From positions 1 through 17,041 of the forward strand of contig CAJPUK010000035.1 in the NCBI GenBank assembly GCA_905373785.1: a stretch of 17,041 nt of DNA, in the 5' to 3' direction. The notes beneath the pieces were generated by a model that made no database searches, was not told where the DNA came from, and saw only the letters and a list, made by a program, of their open reading frames with translations. The position numbers and the translations under genes are program-made. This document shows, piece by piece, positions 1 through 7,521 of the stretch. The DNA is from an uncultured Johnsonella sp. GTDB taxonomy: Bacteria > Bacillota > Clostridia > Lachnospirales > Lachnospiraceae. Within the stretch, counting starts at the first letter, position 1. Each line of letters starts with the position of its first letter.

Positions 1-92
1 AAATATAAATAAATATTAAGGTTAATGTTAAAAAGACAGATAATACATTTTTTCTATAATATAAAAAGATTCTCTGTATTGAAAAATTACAG

Positions 93-503
93 TTAATTTA
101 CAGAAGGCTTAGCCGCTGACTTTTTGCCAATAATAGGCAGAGGTGTTGTAAGACCTCGACAGGCATTTACAATGCCTAAAATACAAAGAACTAAAAATAT
201 TATACCTATAATAGTTGATATAATACCGAAAACGGCAACTATGAAAAATCCTACTGCAAATACAATCTGTATATATTCTTCTATATATTGATAAAACATA
301 ACTCCAAAAAATAAGCCGGATATAGCAAAAACCATATAAACAACACGAACTACCGATAAAATAATAATTCCGAAAATAGTTAATTTTGCTCCTTGACGCA
401 CATGAAACTGGACAAATTCATCATCCTTTGCTGCAATCAAAGGAATAAGAACAAGTATGCCAAGATAAGAAAGACAGGCAAGTACTTTGCTTTTGGCAGT
501 CAT
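93..503 (-). CDS. Small multi-pass membrane protein, DUF4870/Tic20-like
   Basis: A 136-residue hydrophobic protein with about three to four membrane segments (roughly residues 6-25, 40-70 and 78-117). Between the first two lies a short polar stretch containing FVQFHVRQG, which resembles the conserved arginine-glutamine motif of the DUF4870/Tic20-like family. Start ATG at 503 is preceded on the minus strand by AAAGGAGG four bases upstream, so the start is secure. The C-terminal tail is short and basic. It is divergent from gdpP and has its own strong promoter, so it is probably monocistronic. The molecular function of this family is not established; family assignment is by eye from the motif and topology. 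Confidence 0.8.
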   Translation of the reverse strand: MTAKSKVLACLSYLGILVLIPLIAAKDDEFVQFHVRQGAKLTIFGIIILSVVRVVYMVFAISGLFFGVMFYQYIEEYIQIVFAVGFFIVAVFGIISTIIGIIFLVLCILGIVNACRGLTTPLPIIGKKSAAKPSVN

Positions 504-540
504 AAAACCTCCTTTATGTTAAGTCTCCTCAGATAAACTG

Positions 541-569
541 ATTATAATATGTAAGATGAAAATTAACAA
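541..569 (-). promoter_or_regulatory. Sigma-A-type promoter of the small membrane protein gene
   Basis: On the minus strand a TTGTTA -35 box (564-569) and a perfect TATAAT -10 box (541-546) are separated by 17 bp. They lie about 40 bp upstream of the start codon of the membrane protein gene. Confidence 0.7.
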
Positions 570-650
570 GACGCTTTGGCACATAAACAACAGCTGTTTA
601 TCTCCCTCAATTCTTTATACTGCTAACTACCATCCAATCTTATACATCGG

Positions 651-679
651 TGGACTAATTAAGGGATAAATGATATACT
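651..679 (+). promoter_or_regulatory. Possible promoter of gdpP-rplI-dnaB
   Basis: TGGACT (651-656) and TATACT (674-679) with a 17 bp spacer are the best sigma-A-like pair I see in the 504-762 gap on the plus strand. The leader to gdpP would be about 75 nt. The -35 box matches consensus at only four of six bases, so this is tentative. Confidence 0.35.
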
Positions 680-762
680 ACAAAATATCGCAACAGATAT
701 ATTAAGAAAAATATCCTATATGATACCGATATAAAGCACTCATATTATATTAAGGGGATTTT

Positions 763-2751
763 ATGGACAGAGAAGCAAAAATAAGTAAACTTTTCTCAGG
801 CTACATGAAATGGCCGTCATACATAGCTATACTATTTATAGGACTAAGTGTACTTATATTTATAGTAGATACGGTGGCAGGACTTATAATGTTATTTATA
901 AGTGTAATATTTCTTGCCGCTCTCGCATTATTTTATACAAACTATAAACAATATATAGATATGGCTATAGTTTCTTATGCCGTGAATTTTCATGAGAAAC
1001 AAAGCGAGTTGAACCTGGAACTTGACATACCCTATGCAATACTTAATGAAGAGGCTGCGGTAGTCTGGTCCAACAGAAAGTTTGATGAGATATTTAATAC
1101 AAACAGACAGGCATACAGAAAGCTTACACGTGTGTTTGGAGAGATTGATTTAAGACAGGTATCTCAAAAAAATGAGTTTTGTATTAAATATGACAAAAGA
1201 AGTTACAGACTCGTATTAAAGACAGCCAAGGTGGAGGATAGAATACTGTACTCATTGTATTTGTATGATGAAACGGAGCTTGGAAATATAAGAGACTTAT
1301 TGCTGGCTTCCACCTTAGTTTCAGGCTATATATACATAGACAATTATGAAGAAGTTATGCAAAGTGTTGAGGAAGTAAGAAGTTCCCTTCTGCTGGCATT
1401 AATAGACAGAAAAATAAAACAATACTTTGCAGATGAGGGAATAGTTCATAAACTTGAAAAAGATAAATACTTCTTCGTTACCAATCACGCTTACCTGATG
1501 AAGCTTAAAGAATCAAGGTTTGAGATTCTGGAAGAAGCCAAGGAGATAAGTATAGGCAATACTATGAGTATTACTCTGAGTATAGGTATAGGTGAGGGAG
1601 CCGAAACCTTTGGTGAAAGCTCCGACTATGCAAGTATGGCGATAGAAATGGCACTTGCCAGGGGCGGAGATCAGGTGGTAATAAAAAATAAAGAGGACTT
1701 ACTTTATTATGGCGGCAAATCCCAGTCCGTAGAAAAAACTACAAGGGTAAAGGCAAGAGTAAAAGCAAAGGCGCTTAGTGAGCTGATTCTCAGTAAGAAA
1801 AAAATCATTATTATGGGGCATAAGGTAATGGATATAGATTGCCTGGGTTCGGCACTCGGTGTGTGGTGCATAGCAAATGAACTTAAAAGAACCGCCCATA
1901 TAGTAAGTACGCAGGTCAATACCGCCGTAAAAAATGTACTTGATAAGTTTGTACCTCCGGCATATCCCGAGGATTTATTTATAGATGCAAAAAAGGCGGA
2001 AAAAATCATAGATGCCGACACTCTTTTGATAGTGGTTGATGTGAACAGACCAAGCATTACCGAAGCACCGGAGCTTTTGACCCTAACCGACAATATAGTG
2101 GTCTTAGACCACCACAGGCAGGGAAGCGAAAGTATAAGGAATGCAAAACTTTCATATATAGAAAGTTATGCCTCCAGTGCCTGTGAAATGGTAGCCGAAA
2201 TACTTCAATATGTGGAAGACGGCATAAAGCTTAAACCGGATGAGGCTGATGCGATGTATGCGGGTATAGTAGTCGATACACAAAATTTTAATAATCAAAC
2301 CGGAGTAAGAACCTTTGAAGCGGCAGCTTTCTTAAAAAGAAACGGTGCCGATACTACAAGGGTAAGAAAACTTTTCAGAGAAAATGTTAATGATTACATA
2401 GCCAAGGCGGAAGCCACACATAATGTAACTATATATGAGGAGCATTATGCCATAAGTTATTGTCCGGCTGAGGGGCTTGAGCGACCTACAGTTGTCTGTG
2501 CTCAGGTTGCCAATGATTTGCTGAACATCATAGGTATTAAGGCAAGTATAGTATTTACCAAGGTGGGCAATACTGTATACATAAGTGCAAGATCGATAGA
2601 CGAGGCAAATGTTCAATTTATGATGGAGAAAATAGGCGGTGGCGGACACAGAGCCATAGCCGGTGCCCAGCTTAAAGATATGGATATAGATACTGCAATA
2701 GATAGAGTAAAGAGGCTTATAACAGACATGATTAGTAAAGGAGAATTATAG
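763..2751 (+). CDS. gdpP: Cyclic-di-AMP phosphodiesterase GdpP (YybT)
   Basis: Membrane-anchored enzyme that hydrolyses the second messenger c-di-AMP to pApA. At 662 residues it has the usual GdpP length and domain order: two membrane helices (about 17-36 and 38-58), a PAS-like domain (about 75-160), a degenerate GGDEF domain (about 170-310), a DHH domain (about 345-510) and DHHA1 (about 560-655). Visible DHH metal ligands are H353, D357 and D359 in the GH-x3-DxD motif, D426 in VVDVN, D449-H450-H451 and D505. GGGGHR at 625-630 is the DHHA1 signature. The ATG at 763 follows AAGGGGA at normal spacing. It is followed after 2 bp by rplI and then dnaB, the usual Firmicute order, so it probably shares a transcript with them. 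All catalytic residues are present, so it should be active. Confidence 0.97.
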   Translation: MDREAKISKLFSGYMKWPSYIAILFIGLSVLIFIVDTVAGLIMLFISVIFLAALALFYTNYKQYIDMAIVSYAVNFHEKQSELNLELDIPYAILNEEAAVVWSNRKFDEIFNTNRQAYRKLTRVFGEIDLRQVSQKNEFCIKYDKRSYRLVLKTAKVEDRILYSLYLYDETELGNIRDLLLASTLVSGYIYIDNYEEVMQSVEEVRSSLLLALIDRKIKQYFADEGIVHKLEKDKYFFVTNHAYLMKLKESRFEILEEAKEISIGNTMSITLSIGIGEGAETFGESSDYASMAIEMALARGGDQVVIKNKEDLLYYGGKSQSVEKTTRVKARVKAKALSELILSKKKIIIMGHKVMDIDCLGSALGVWCIANELKRTAHIVSTQVNTAVKNVLDKFVPPAYPEDLFIDAKKAEKIIDADTLLIVVDVNRPSITEAPELLTLTDNIVVLDHHRQGSESIRNAKLSYIESYASSACEMVAEILQYVEDGIKLKPDEADAMYAGIVVDTQNFNNQTGVRTFEAAAFLKRNGADTTRVRKLFRENVNDYIAKAEATHNVTIYEEHYAISYCPAEGLERPTVVCAQVANDLLNIIGIKASIVFTKVGNTVYISARSIDEANVQFMMEKIGGGGHRAIAGAQLKDMDIDTAIDRVKRLITDMISKGEL

Positions 2752-2753
2752 AT

Positions 2754-3200
2754 ATGAAGATAGTACTTTTAGAAGATGTAAAATCACTCGGTAAAAAAGG
2801 TGAGATCGTTGAAGTTGCCGAAGGTTATGCAAGGAACTTTATTTTACCCAAGAAAAAGGGTGTAGAAGCTACAAGCAGTAACCTTAACACTCTTAAACTG
2901 CAAAAGGCCAATGCCGAAAAGATAGAAAAAGAAAATATAGAAGCTGCCAAGGTGTTGGCGGAAAAACTTAATGAAAGCAGTGTAAGCTTAAGGATTAAAG
3001 GCGGAGAGGGCGGAAGAACCTTCGGATCGGTTACCTCCAAGGAGATAGCGGCAGCACTTAAGTCTCAACTTGATTTGGATGTGGATAAAAAGAAGATAAT
3101 GCTTAGTGAAACTATTAAGACCTTCGGTACACATGAGGTGGACATAAAAATATACAAGGGAATCAATGCCAAACTTAAAGTTAAGGTAGATGAGGAGTAG
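2754..3200 (+). CDS. rplI: 50S ribosomal protein L9
   Basis: L9 binds 23S rRNA at the base of the L1 stalk and helps limit frameshifting. The 148 residues are the full family length. The N-terminal rRNA-binding domain begins MKIVLLEDVKSLGKKGEIV and includes the conserved GYARNFILPK at about 24-33. A charged connecting helix (about 45-75) leads to the C-terminal domain with the GGRTFGSVTSKEI motif. The AAAGGAG ribosome binding site lies inside the last codons of gdpP. Only 2 bp separate it from each neighbour, indicating one transcript and probable translational coupling. Confidence 0.98.
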   Translation: MKIVLLEDVKSLGKKGEIVEVAEGYARNFILPKKKGVEATSSNLNTLKLQKANAEKIEKENIEAAKVLAEKLNESSVSLRIKGGEGGRTFGSVTSKEIAAALKSQLDLDVDKKKIMLSETIKTFGTHEVDIKIYKGINAKLKVKVDEE

Positions 3201-3202
3201 GT

Positions 3203-4540
3203 ATGGAAGAGACCTTATTAAAGAGGATACTTCCGCATAGTATAGAGGCTGAGCAGTCGGTTATAGGTTCTATGCTTATGGATAAGGATGCGGTAATAGT
3301 TGCTTTGGACATGATAAGCTCTGAGGACTTTTATTCAAAGCAATATGCCATACTTTATGAAACTATGCTGGAGCTTTTTAATGAAGGTAAGGAAATGGAC
3401 CTGGTAGTTATACAAGACAGGCTGAGGGAAAAAAATGTAGCACCTGAGCTTAGCAGTCTTGACTTTATTAAAGAAATCATAACTACAGTACCGACTTCCG
3501 CCAATATCAAATACTATGCTACCATAGTAAAGGAAAAGTCGACTCTAAGGAAACTTATAAAGCTTAATGAAGATATAGCAAATTCCTGTTATGTAGGAAG
3601 TGACAGCCTTGAAGACATACTTGCACGCACGGAAAAGGATATATTTGAACTGCTGCAATCAAGAACAGCCAAGGACATAAGACCTATAGAAGATATTGCT
3701 AAAAATGTTCTATATAGAATAGAGGCTGCCAGCAGGACAAGGGAGGTAGTAACCGGTATACCTACCGGTTTTATAGACTTAGACTATAAGACCAGCGGTT
3801 TGCAGCCTTCGGATCTTGTGCTGATAGCGGCAAGACCTTCTATGGGAAAGACCGCATTTGTTCTGAATATGGTGCAGCATATAGCAATGAAAAAAGAGCT
3901 TCCCTGTATGATATTTTCATTGGAAATGAGCAGCGAACAACTGGTGCAGCGTATGATTGCCATGGAAACCGGTATAGACTCACAAAAATTAAGAACCGGC
4001 AATCTTAATGATAATGACTGGGATCCGCTTATAAGAGGCATTGTGGATGTAAGTGATTCAAAAATCATCATAGATGATACTCCGGGTATAAGCGTGGGAG
4101 AACTTAGGAGTAAGTGTAGGAAGGTAAAGCTTGAAAAGGGTCTTAGCATAGTAATTATAGACTATTTACAGTTAATGACAGGTTCTTCAAAACGCTCGGA
4201 AAACAGGCAGCAGGAAATCTCCGAAATATCAAGAAGCCTAAAAGCCCTTGCCAGAGAGATAAAAGCACCTGTGGTCGCACTTTCACAGCTGTCCCGTGCC
4301 TGTGAGACAAGACCGGATCACAGACCTATGCTTTCCGACTTAAGAGAGTCCGGAGCTATAGAGCAGGATGCGGATATCGTAATGTTTTTATACAGAGATG
4401 ATTACTATCATAAAGATACAGAGCATCCCAATGAGGCGGAAGTAATTATAGCAAAGCAAAGAAACGGACCTATAGGAACTGTTAATCTGATGTGGAAGCC
4501 CGAGACTACAAGGTTTGTCAACATATCAAGAAGAGGGTAA
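3203..4540 (+). CDS. dnaB: Replicative DNA helicase DnaB (DnaC in Bacillus naming)
   Basis: Hexameric ATP-driven helicase of the replication fork. The 445-residue protein has the N-terminal DnaB domain (about 8-110, opening HSIEAEQSVIGSML), a linker helix region, and a RecA-like motor domain (about 175-445). Walker A is ARPSMGKTA at about 210-218, Walker B is IVIIDYLQLM at 316-325, the SQLSR segment is at 361-365, and the AKQRNGP arginine-finger region is at about 417-423. There is no intein. The ribosome binding site GAGGAG overlaps the end of rplI. It is the last gene of the gdpP-rplI-dnaB block, and an intrinsic terminator follows within 12 bp of the stop. Confidence 0.98.
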   Translation: MEETLLKRILPHSIEAEQSVIGSMLMDKDAVIVALDMISSEDFYSKQYAILYETMLELFNEGKEMDLVVIQDRLREKNVAPELSSLDFIKEIITTVPTSANIKYYATIVKEKSTLRKLIKLNEDIANSCYVGSDSLEDILARTEKDIFELLQSRTAKDIRPIEDIAKNVLYRIEAASRTREVVTGIPTGFIDLDYKTSGLQPSDLVLIAARPSMGKTAFVLNMVQHIAMKKELPCMIFSLEMSSEQLVQRMIAMETGIDSQKLRTGNLNDNDWDPLIRGIVDVSDSKIIIDDTPGISVGELRSKCRKVKLEKGLSIVIIDYLQLMTGSSKRSENRQQEISEISRSLKALAREIKAPVVALSQLSRACETRPDHRPMLSDLRESGAIEQDADIVMFLYRDDYYHKDTEHPNEAEVIIAKQRNGPIGTVNLMWKPETTRFVNISRRG

Positions 4541-4551
4541 ATAAGCTAAAG

Positions 4552-4585
4552 CGGATAATGTGTACTTCATTATCCGTATTTATTT
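4552..4585 (+). terminator. Intrinsic terminator after dnaB
   Basis: CGGATAATG (4552-4560) and CATTATCCG (4568-4576) form a perfect 9 bp stem with a 7 nt loop. A T-rich tail (TATTTATTT) follows. It marks the end of the core gene block. Confidence 0.85.
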
Positions 4586-4682
4586 ATATAATTAATATAG
4601 TGGAGTATTTGCAATGAAATAAGAAGGCAAGCTACACTTATGAGGGATATTACAGGCTCAGGTTAAAGAATGGGGTAAAGGT

Positions 4683-5171
4683 ATGATTTTATATCATGGA
4701 AGTAATGTAATGGTAGACATTCCCAAAATAATAAATACAAATAGAGGTTTAGATTTTGGAACAGGTTTTTATACAACTACAGATTACGAGCAAGCCAAAC
4801 AATGGGCTGTATTAAAGGCAAAAAGGAAGAAAATGGGAATACCTACAGTGTCGGTGTATGATTTTGATGAAAGTTTATTTAACTCAAATTTATTATGTAA
4901 AATCTTTGAAAAAGCTAATGCAGATTGGCTTGAATATGTTGCTTCAAACCGTACAGGGGCATATAAGGGAGTACAATATGATGTAGTGGCAGGTCCGGTG
5001 GCTAATGATAGAACTATTTTAGTTATAAATGACTATATATCAGGAGCATATTCATTTGAAACAGCAATAATGCTTTTAGAAAGTGCAAAGCTAAAAGACC
5101 AGTATGCTTTTTTGACTTTCAAGGCAATAAAGGAATTGGAATTTAAGGAGGCTAAGAAAAATGTTGGATAA
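4683..5171 (+). CDS. DUF3990-family protein with ADP-ribosyltransferase-like fold; possible toxin or effector
   Basis: A 162-residue protein I assign to DUF3990 by its opening MILYHGS, the GTGFYTT motif (26-32), the DVVAGPVANDR segment (100-110) and the C-terminal DQYAFLTFKAI (139-149). This family is placed in the ADP-ribosyltransferase fold. By analogy H5, Y30 and Q140 could form the NAD-binding H-Y-[E/Q] triad; that is inference. There is no signal peptide, so it should act in the cytoplasm. The start has a GGGGTAAAGG ribosome binding site. The stop overlaps the next gene by 11 bp and a third small gene follows, an arrangement typical of toxin-antitoxin-like cassettes. By eye it is more AT-rich than dnaB, suggesting acquisition. 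The target is unknown. Confidence 0.78.
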   Translation: MILYHGSNVMVDIPKIINTNRGLDFGTGFYTTTDYEQAKQWAVLKAKRKKMGIPTVSVYDFDESLFNSNLLCKIFEKANADWLEYVASNRTGAYKGVQYDVVAGPVANDRTILVINDYISGAYSFETAIMLLESAKLKDQYAFLTFKAIKELEFKEAKKNVG

Positions 5172-5403
5172 AAGAATACAAGAGCATATGCGTCATTATA
5201 TTGACACAGAAGTATCTACTATGATTTCAGAAAATCGCAATATAACTCCTATAGATGGATTAAGAATGTTCTTAAATTCTGAAACATATGATATGCTTTG
5301 TGATGATAGCTTGAACTTATGGGAGTTCAGCCCACTTGCAATTTATGATATGTGGGAAAATGAAATAAAGACCGGTGATCCTAGAAATTCTTTATATCTG
5401 TGA
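5161..5403 (+). CDS. Small acidic protein of the DUF3990 cassette, unnamed family
   Basis: An 80-residue soluble protein with no signal peptide. Its middle, SPLAIYDMWENE (about 59-70), and its end, TGDPRNSLYL, look like conserved family motifs that I recall beside DUF3990 genes, but I cannot name a domain. The ATG at 5161 lies inside the end of the DUF3990 gene with an 11 bp overlap and an AAGGAG site upstream, so the two are translationally coupled. The acidic, small character and the coupling would fit an antitoxin or immunity partner; this is inference from context only. Confidence 0.75.
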   Translation: MLDKRIQEHMRHYIDTEVSTMISENRNITPIDGLRMFLNSETYDMLCDDSLNLWEFSPLAIYDMWENEIKTGDPRNSLYL

Positions 5404-5413
5404 GGTGATAAGA

Positions 5414-5623
5414 ATGAATGAAAAATTTTTATTTTTCACATATTTACTTGAAAAATATGCAACTTATAAAGGAAAGAAGACCAAAGATGTGTTAAAAGAA
5501 TGGGATGAAAAAGCAATTACAAAAGAAATATATGAAAATTATTTTCAATATCACCAGGAGAGAATTGAGAATGCCTATGAAGATATTGATAGCCTTATGA
5601 AAACAGGTAAACATCTTTGGTAA
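5414..5623 (+). CDS. DUF3791-like small protein
   Basis: A 69-residue cytoplasmic protein. The pattern FFTYLLEKYATYKGKK, then VLKEWDE, then ERIENAYEDIDSLM near the end, resembles the DUF3791 family, which I recall as a frequent companion of DUF3990. I chose the ATG at 5414 over the in-frame upstream ATG at 5375 because GAGGTGAT sits 4-5 bases before it and the longer form would overlap the previous gene. It is the third gene of a likely co-transcribed cassette. The role is unknown; it could be part of the neutralising or adaptor half of the module. Confidence 0.72.
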   Translation: MNEKFLFFTYLLEKYATYKGKKTKDVLKEWDEKAITKEIYENYFQYHQERIENAYEDIDSLMKTGKHLW

Positions 5624-5675
5624 TTAAGGTTAATTAGATATCCGTATTAAATTAGCAAAAAGGAGATAAAGAATT

Positions 5676-6062
5676 ATGTTAAAAGAAGGAATAAAAGGAT
5701 GTATAGAAACTGTTGCAACAAATGAGAAAACAGCCAAGGCTTTAGGCAGCGGCGGTTTGGATGTTTTTGCAACTCCTATGATGATCTCGCTTATGGAAGA
5801 AACTTGTTTTAAGAGTGTAGACTCTGAACTTGAAGCTGAAAACACAACAGTGGGTATAGAAGTTAACATAAAGCACCTTGCAGCAACTCCGGTCGGCATG
5901 AAAGTAAGATGTGAGTCGGAGCTTATAAAAATTGAGAACAGGGCATTGACCTTTACCGTAAAAGCCTATGATGAGAAGGGGCTTATCGGAGAGGGAGTAC
6001 ATCAGAGATTTATAGTACAAAGAGAGAAGTTTCAAAAAAAGGCGAATGAGAAGCTTATGTAA
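5676..6062 (+). CDS. FlK-like hotdog-fold acyl-CoA thioesterase
   Basis: A 128-residue protein of the thioesterase superfamily, the hotdog group that includes fluoroacetyl-CoA thioesterase FlK. The motif VFATPMMISLMEE (30-42) contains T33 and E41, and IKHLAATPVG (65-74) contains H67. The spacings T to E (8) and T to H (34) equal those of the FlK catalytic triad T42-E50-H76, so the enzyme is probably catalytically competent. In most bacteria with this family there is no fluoroacetate metabolism and the real substrate is unknown; a housekeeping short acyl-CoA is likely. The start follows AAGGAGATA. It stands alone, 52 bp after the DUF3990 cassette, with a new promoter downstream. Confidence 0.88.
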   Translation: MLKEGIKGCIETVATNEKTAKALGSGGLDVFATPMMISLMEETCFKSVDSELEAENTTVGIEVNIKHLAATPVGMKVRCESELIKIENRALTFTVKAYDEKGLIGEGVHQRFIVQREKFQKKANEKLM

Positions 6063-6076
6063 TATGTTAATAATTT

Positions 6077-6105
6077 TTGACAAATAAACTTCCACCTTGT
6101 ATTTT
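6077..6105 (+). promoter_or_regulatory. Possible promoter downstream of the thioesterase gene
   Basis: A perfect TTGACA (6077-6082) lies 17 bp upstream of TATTTT (6100-6105). It points toward the secreted transglutaminase gene set. A second, better -10 box follows 80 bp later, so this one may be minor. Confidence 0.4.
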
Positions 6106-6157
6106 AATCATACTCATACTATAGGGCTTATTGATAGGAATGTGTTCTAAAATTTAC

Positions 6158-6186
6158 TTGGTATCAGCAAGGGAGTATGTTATAAT
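6158..6186 (+). promoter_or_regulatory. Promoter of the secreted transglutaminase gene set
   Basis: TTGGTA (6158-6163) and a perfect TATAAT (6181-6186) are 17 bp apart, with an extended TG one base before the -10. The start site would be near 6193, about 70 nt before the first reading frame of the set. Confidence 0.65.
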
Positions 6187-6264
6187 GAACTGACCTTAAG
6201 TCTGCTTGTAGTAGTTAAACTATGATTAAAACACAGCAGAATTTGTGCTTGTAATATGGATATT

Positions 6265-6586
6265 ATGAAAAAAGGCATTAATAGATATTTTAAGAATAAT
6301 TTTTACTATAAATATAAATCCAATAGCTGTACCTACAGTCTTGGCATTAGTCGATAACATAGATTTGCCAAGAGGAAAAATCAATACATTCAGTATTGGA
6401 GCTGCAATGGCTACAGTAGCTCGTTCGCTGTCTGTATATGAGAATAAAGGAACGGACGGCAATTGGGTGAAATATTATTGTTACAGTGATTTATTACCTG
6501 AGAATATTCCCGGTGATAGGTCAGTTACTAAAGAGGTGTTTATGCGATCTGAAGATGCAGCAAAAGCAGGATACCGTTATGATTAG
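6265..6586 (+). pseudogene. Frameshifted small secreted-protein gene, unrecognised family
   Basis: From about 6269 one frame stays open to the stop at 6584-6586. It encodes a hydrophobic signal-peptide-like start (KKALIDILRIIFTINI, then VPTVLA) followed by about 80 residues ending MRSEDAAKAGYRYD. The only ATG for it, at 6265, is one base out of frame across an A6 tract (6268-6273). Removing one A would give a normal MKKAL start. If not a frameshift, translation might begin at TTG 6341, but no ribosome binding site is visible there and the signal sequence would be lost. The last segment faintly recalls the small C-terminal motif of nuclease-associated Ada-type metal-binding domains; I do not trust that. 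It sits 26 bp before the transglutaminase-like gene under the same promoter. Confidence 0.45.
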
Positions 6587-6612
6587 ATATATGTTAATTG
6601 ATAGGAGGATTT

Positions 6613-7521
6613 ATGAAATCTATTGGAAAGATACTCAGTGTTGTTACTGTTGCGACATTACTTGGTTCGATGCCTGTTATGGCTTCGAATGGTTCACAAC
6701 CTGTTACTAAGTTACTTAAAGATGATCCAAATGCTGGTATAAGTACAGCAACTGGTATACTTCAAGAAGATCTCAAAAATGAAAATTTTATAGGAAACTA
6801 TTCAGAGTCTGAGTTTATAAAAGATTTTCACATAAAAGATGAAAAGAAAAGCGAATTACCAGTTAATTGGTATCTGCATCCATACGATTTGGATGCTTCC
6901 TTCTATAAGCCTTGGAGTGGGATGGCTAAAAGAGCAGGAACTTCGTATAGGGGAGCCACTAAAGCTCATACAAATAAAGGTTATACTTTTACTACAGATA
7001 TAAATCCAGACGTATTTATTGAACAAGGTGCTTTGAATGCAGCAGCCACTATAGAGGTTATCACAGCAAAGGCTAAGAGACTTATTACACAAGATATGAA
7101 ATCTTTACCTGAAGACAAGAAGTTAGAAATTGTAATGGATATCATAAAAAGAGATATGTCTTATGACTATACCTTAAATGTTGCTACTCAACAATGTCAT
7201 CTTCAGAAAATAAATGAAGGTTTAGGGGTTTGTACAGATATGTCCCTGCTCGCCTTGTACTTATGTGATGAGATAGGTCTACAGGAACCAGGAGTTGTTG
7301 GAGTACAATTAGATGCTCCACACACATTTAACTTTGTTAATGTTAATGGCGTTAGAACCTATTTTGACCCAACTGCTGTAGTGACTGCTAATGATAAGAA
7401 GACATTCACAGACCCTATTGAGTATGTGAAATATGGTTGGGGAAAAGTTGGATTTGGTACTATATATCCGATAAAGATATATGATTTTACAATCTCAACA
7501 ATAACAGGATCAAAGAATTAA
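6613..7521 (+). CDS. Secreted transglutaminase-like cysteine enzyme
   Basis: A 302-residue exported protein. The signal peptide is MKSIGKILSVVTVATLLGSM with likely cleavage after PVMA (residue 24). A divergent region of about 140 residues follows, then a transglutaminase-like core (about 165-260). The probable Cys-His-Asp triad is C207 in GVCTDMS, H237 in APHTFNF and D252 in YFDPT, all in the expected order and spacing for this papain-like fold. In secreted bacterial proteins this fold often acts as a cysteine protease or in cell-wall remodelling; the substrate here is unknown. I use ATG 6613, not TTG 6598, because AGGAGG (6603-6608) sits four bases before it. The stop TAATG overlaps the start of the next frame by one base, so the two were translationally coupled. 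Confidence 0.85.
   Translation: MKSIGKILSVVTVATLLGSMPVMASNGSQPVTKLLKDDPNAGISTATGILQEDLKNENFIGNYSESEFIKDFHIKDEKKSELPVNWYLHPYDLDASFYKPWSGMAKRAGTSYRGATKAHTNKGYTFTTDINPDVFIEQGALNAAATIEVITAKAKRLITQDMKSLPEDKKLEIVMDIIKRDMSYDYTLNVATQQCHLQKINEGLGVCTDMSLLALYLCDEIGLQEPGVVGVQLDAPHTFNFVNVNGVRTYFDPTAVVTANDKKTFTDPIEYVKYGWGKVGFGTIYPIKIYDFTISTITGSKN

Noticed and set aside
1707..2093. Long minus-strand open frame inside gdpP
   Set aside because: It is antisense to the conserved DHH domain, has no ribosome binding site and resembles no known protein.
5375..5413. Longer start for the DUF3791-like gene
   Set aside because: The upstream ATG overlaps the preceding gene and lacks a ribosome binding site, whereas ATG 5414 has one.
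5742..6095. Minus-strand open frame over the thioesterase gene
   Set aside because: The plus-strand frame has a ribosome binding site and an intact catalytic motif; the antisense frame is a by-product.
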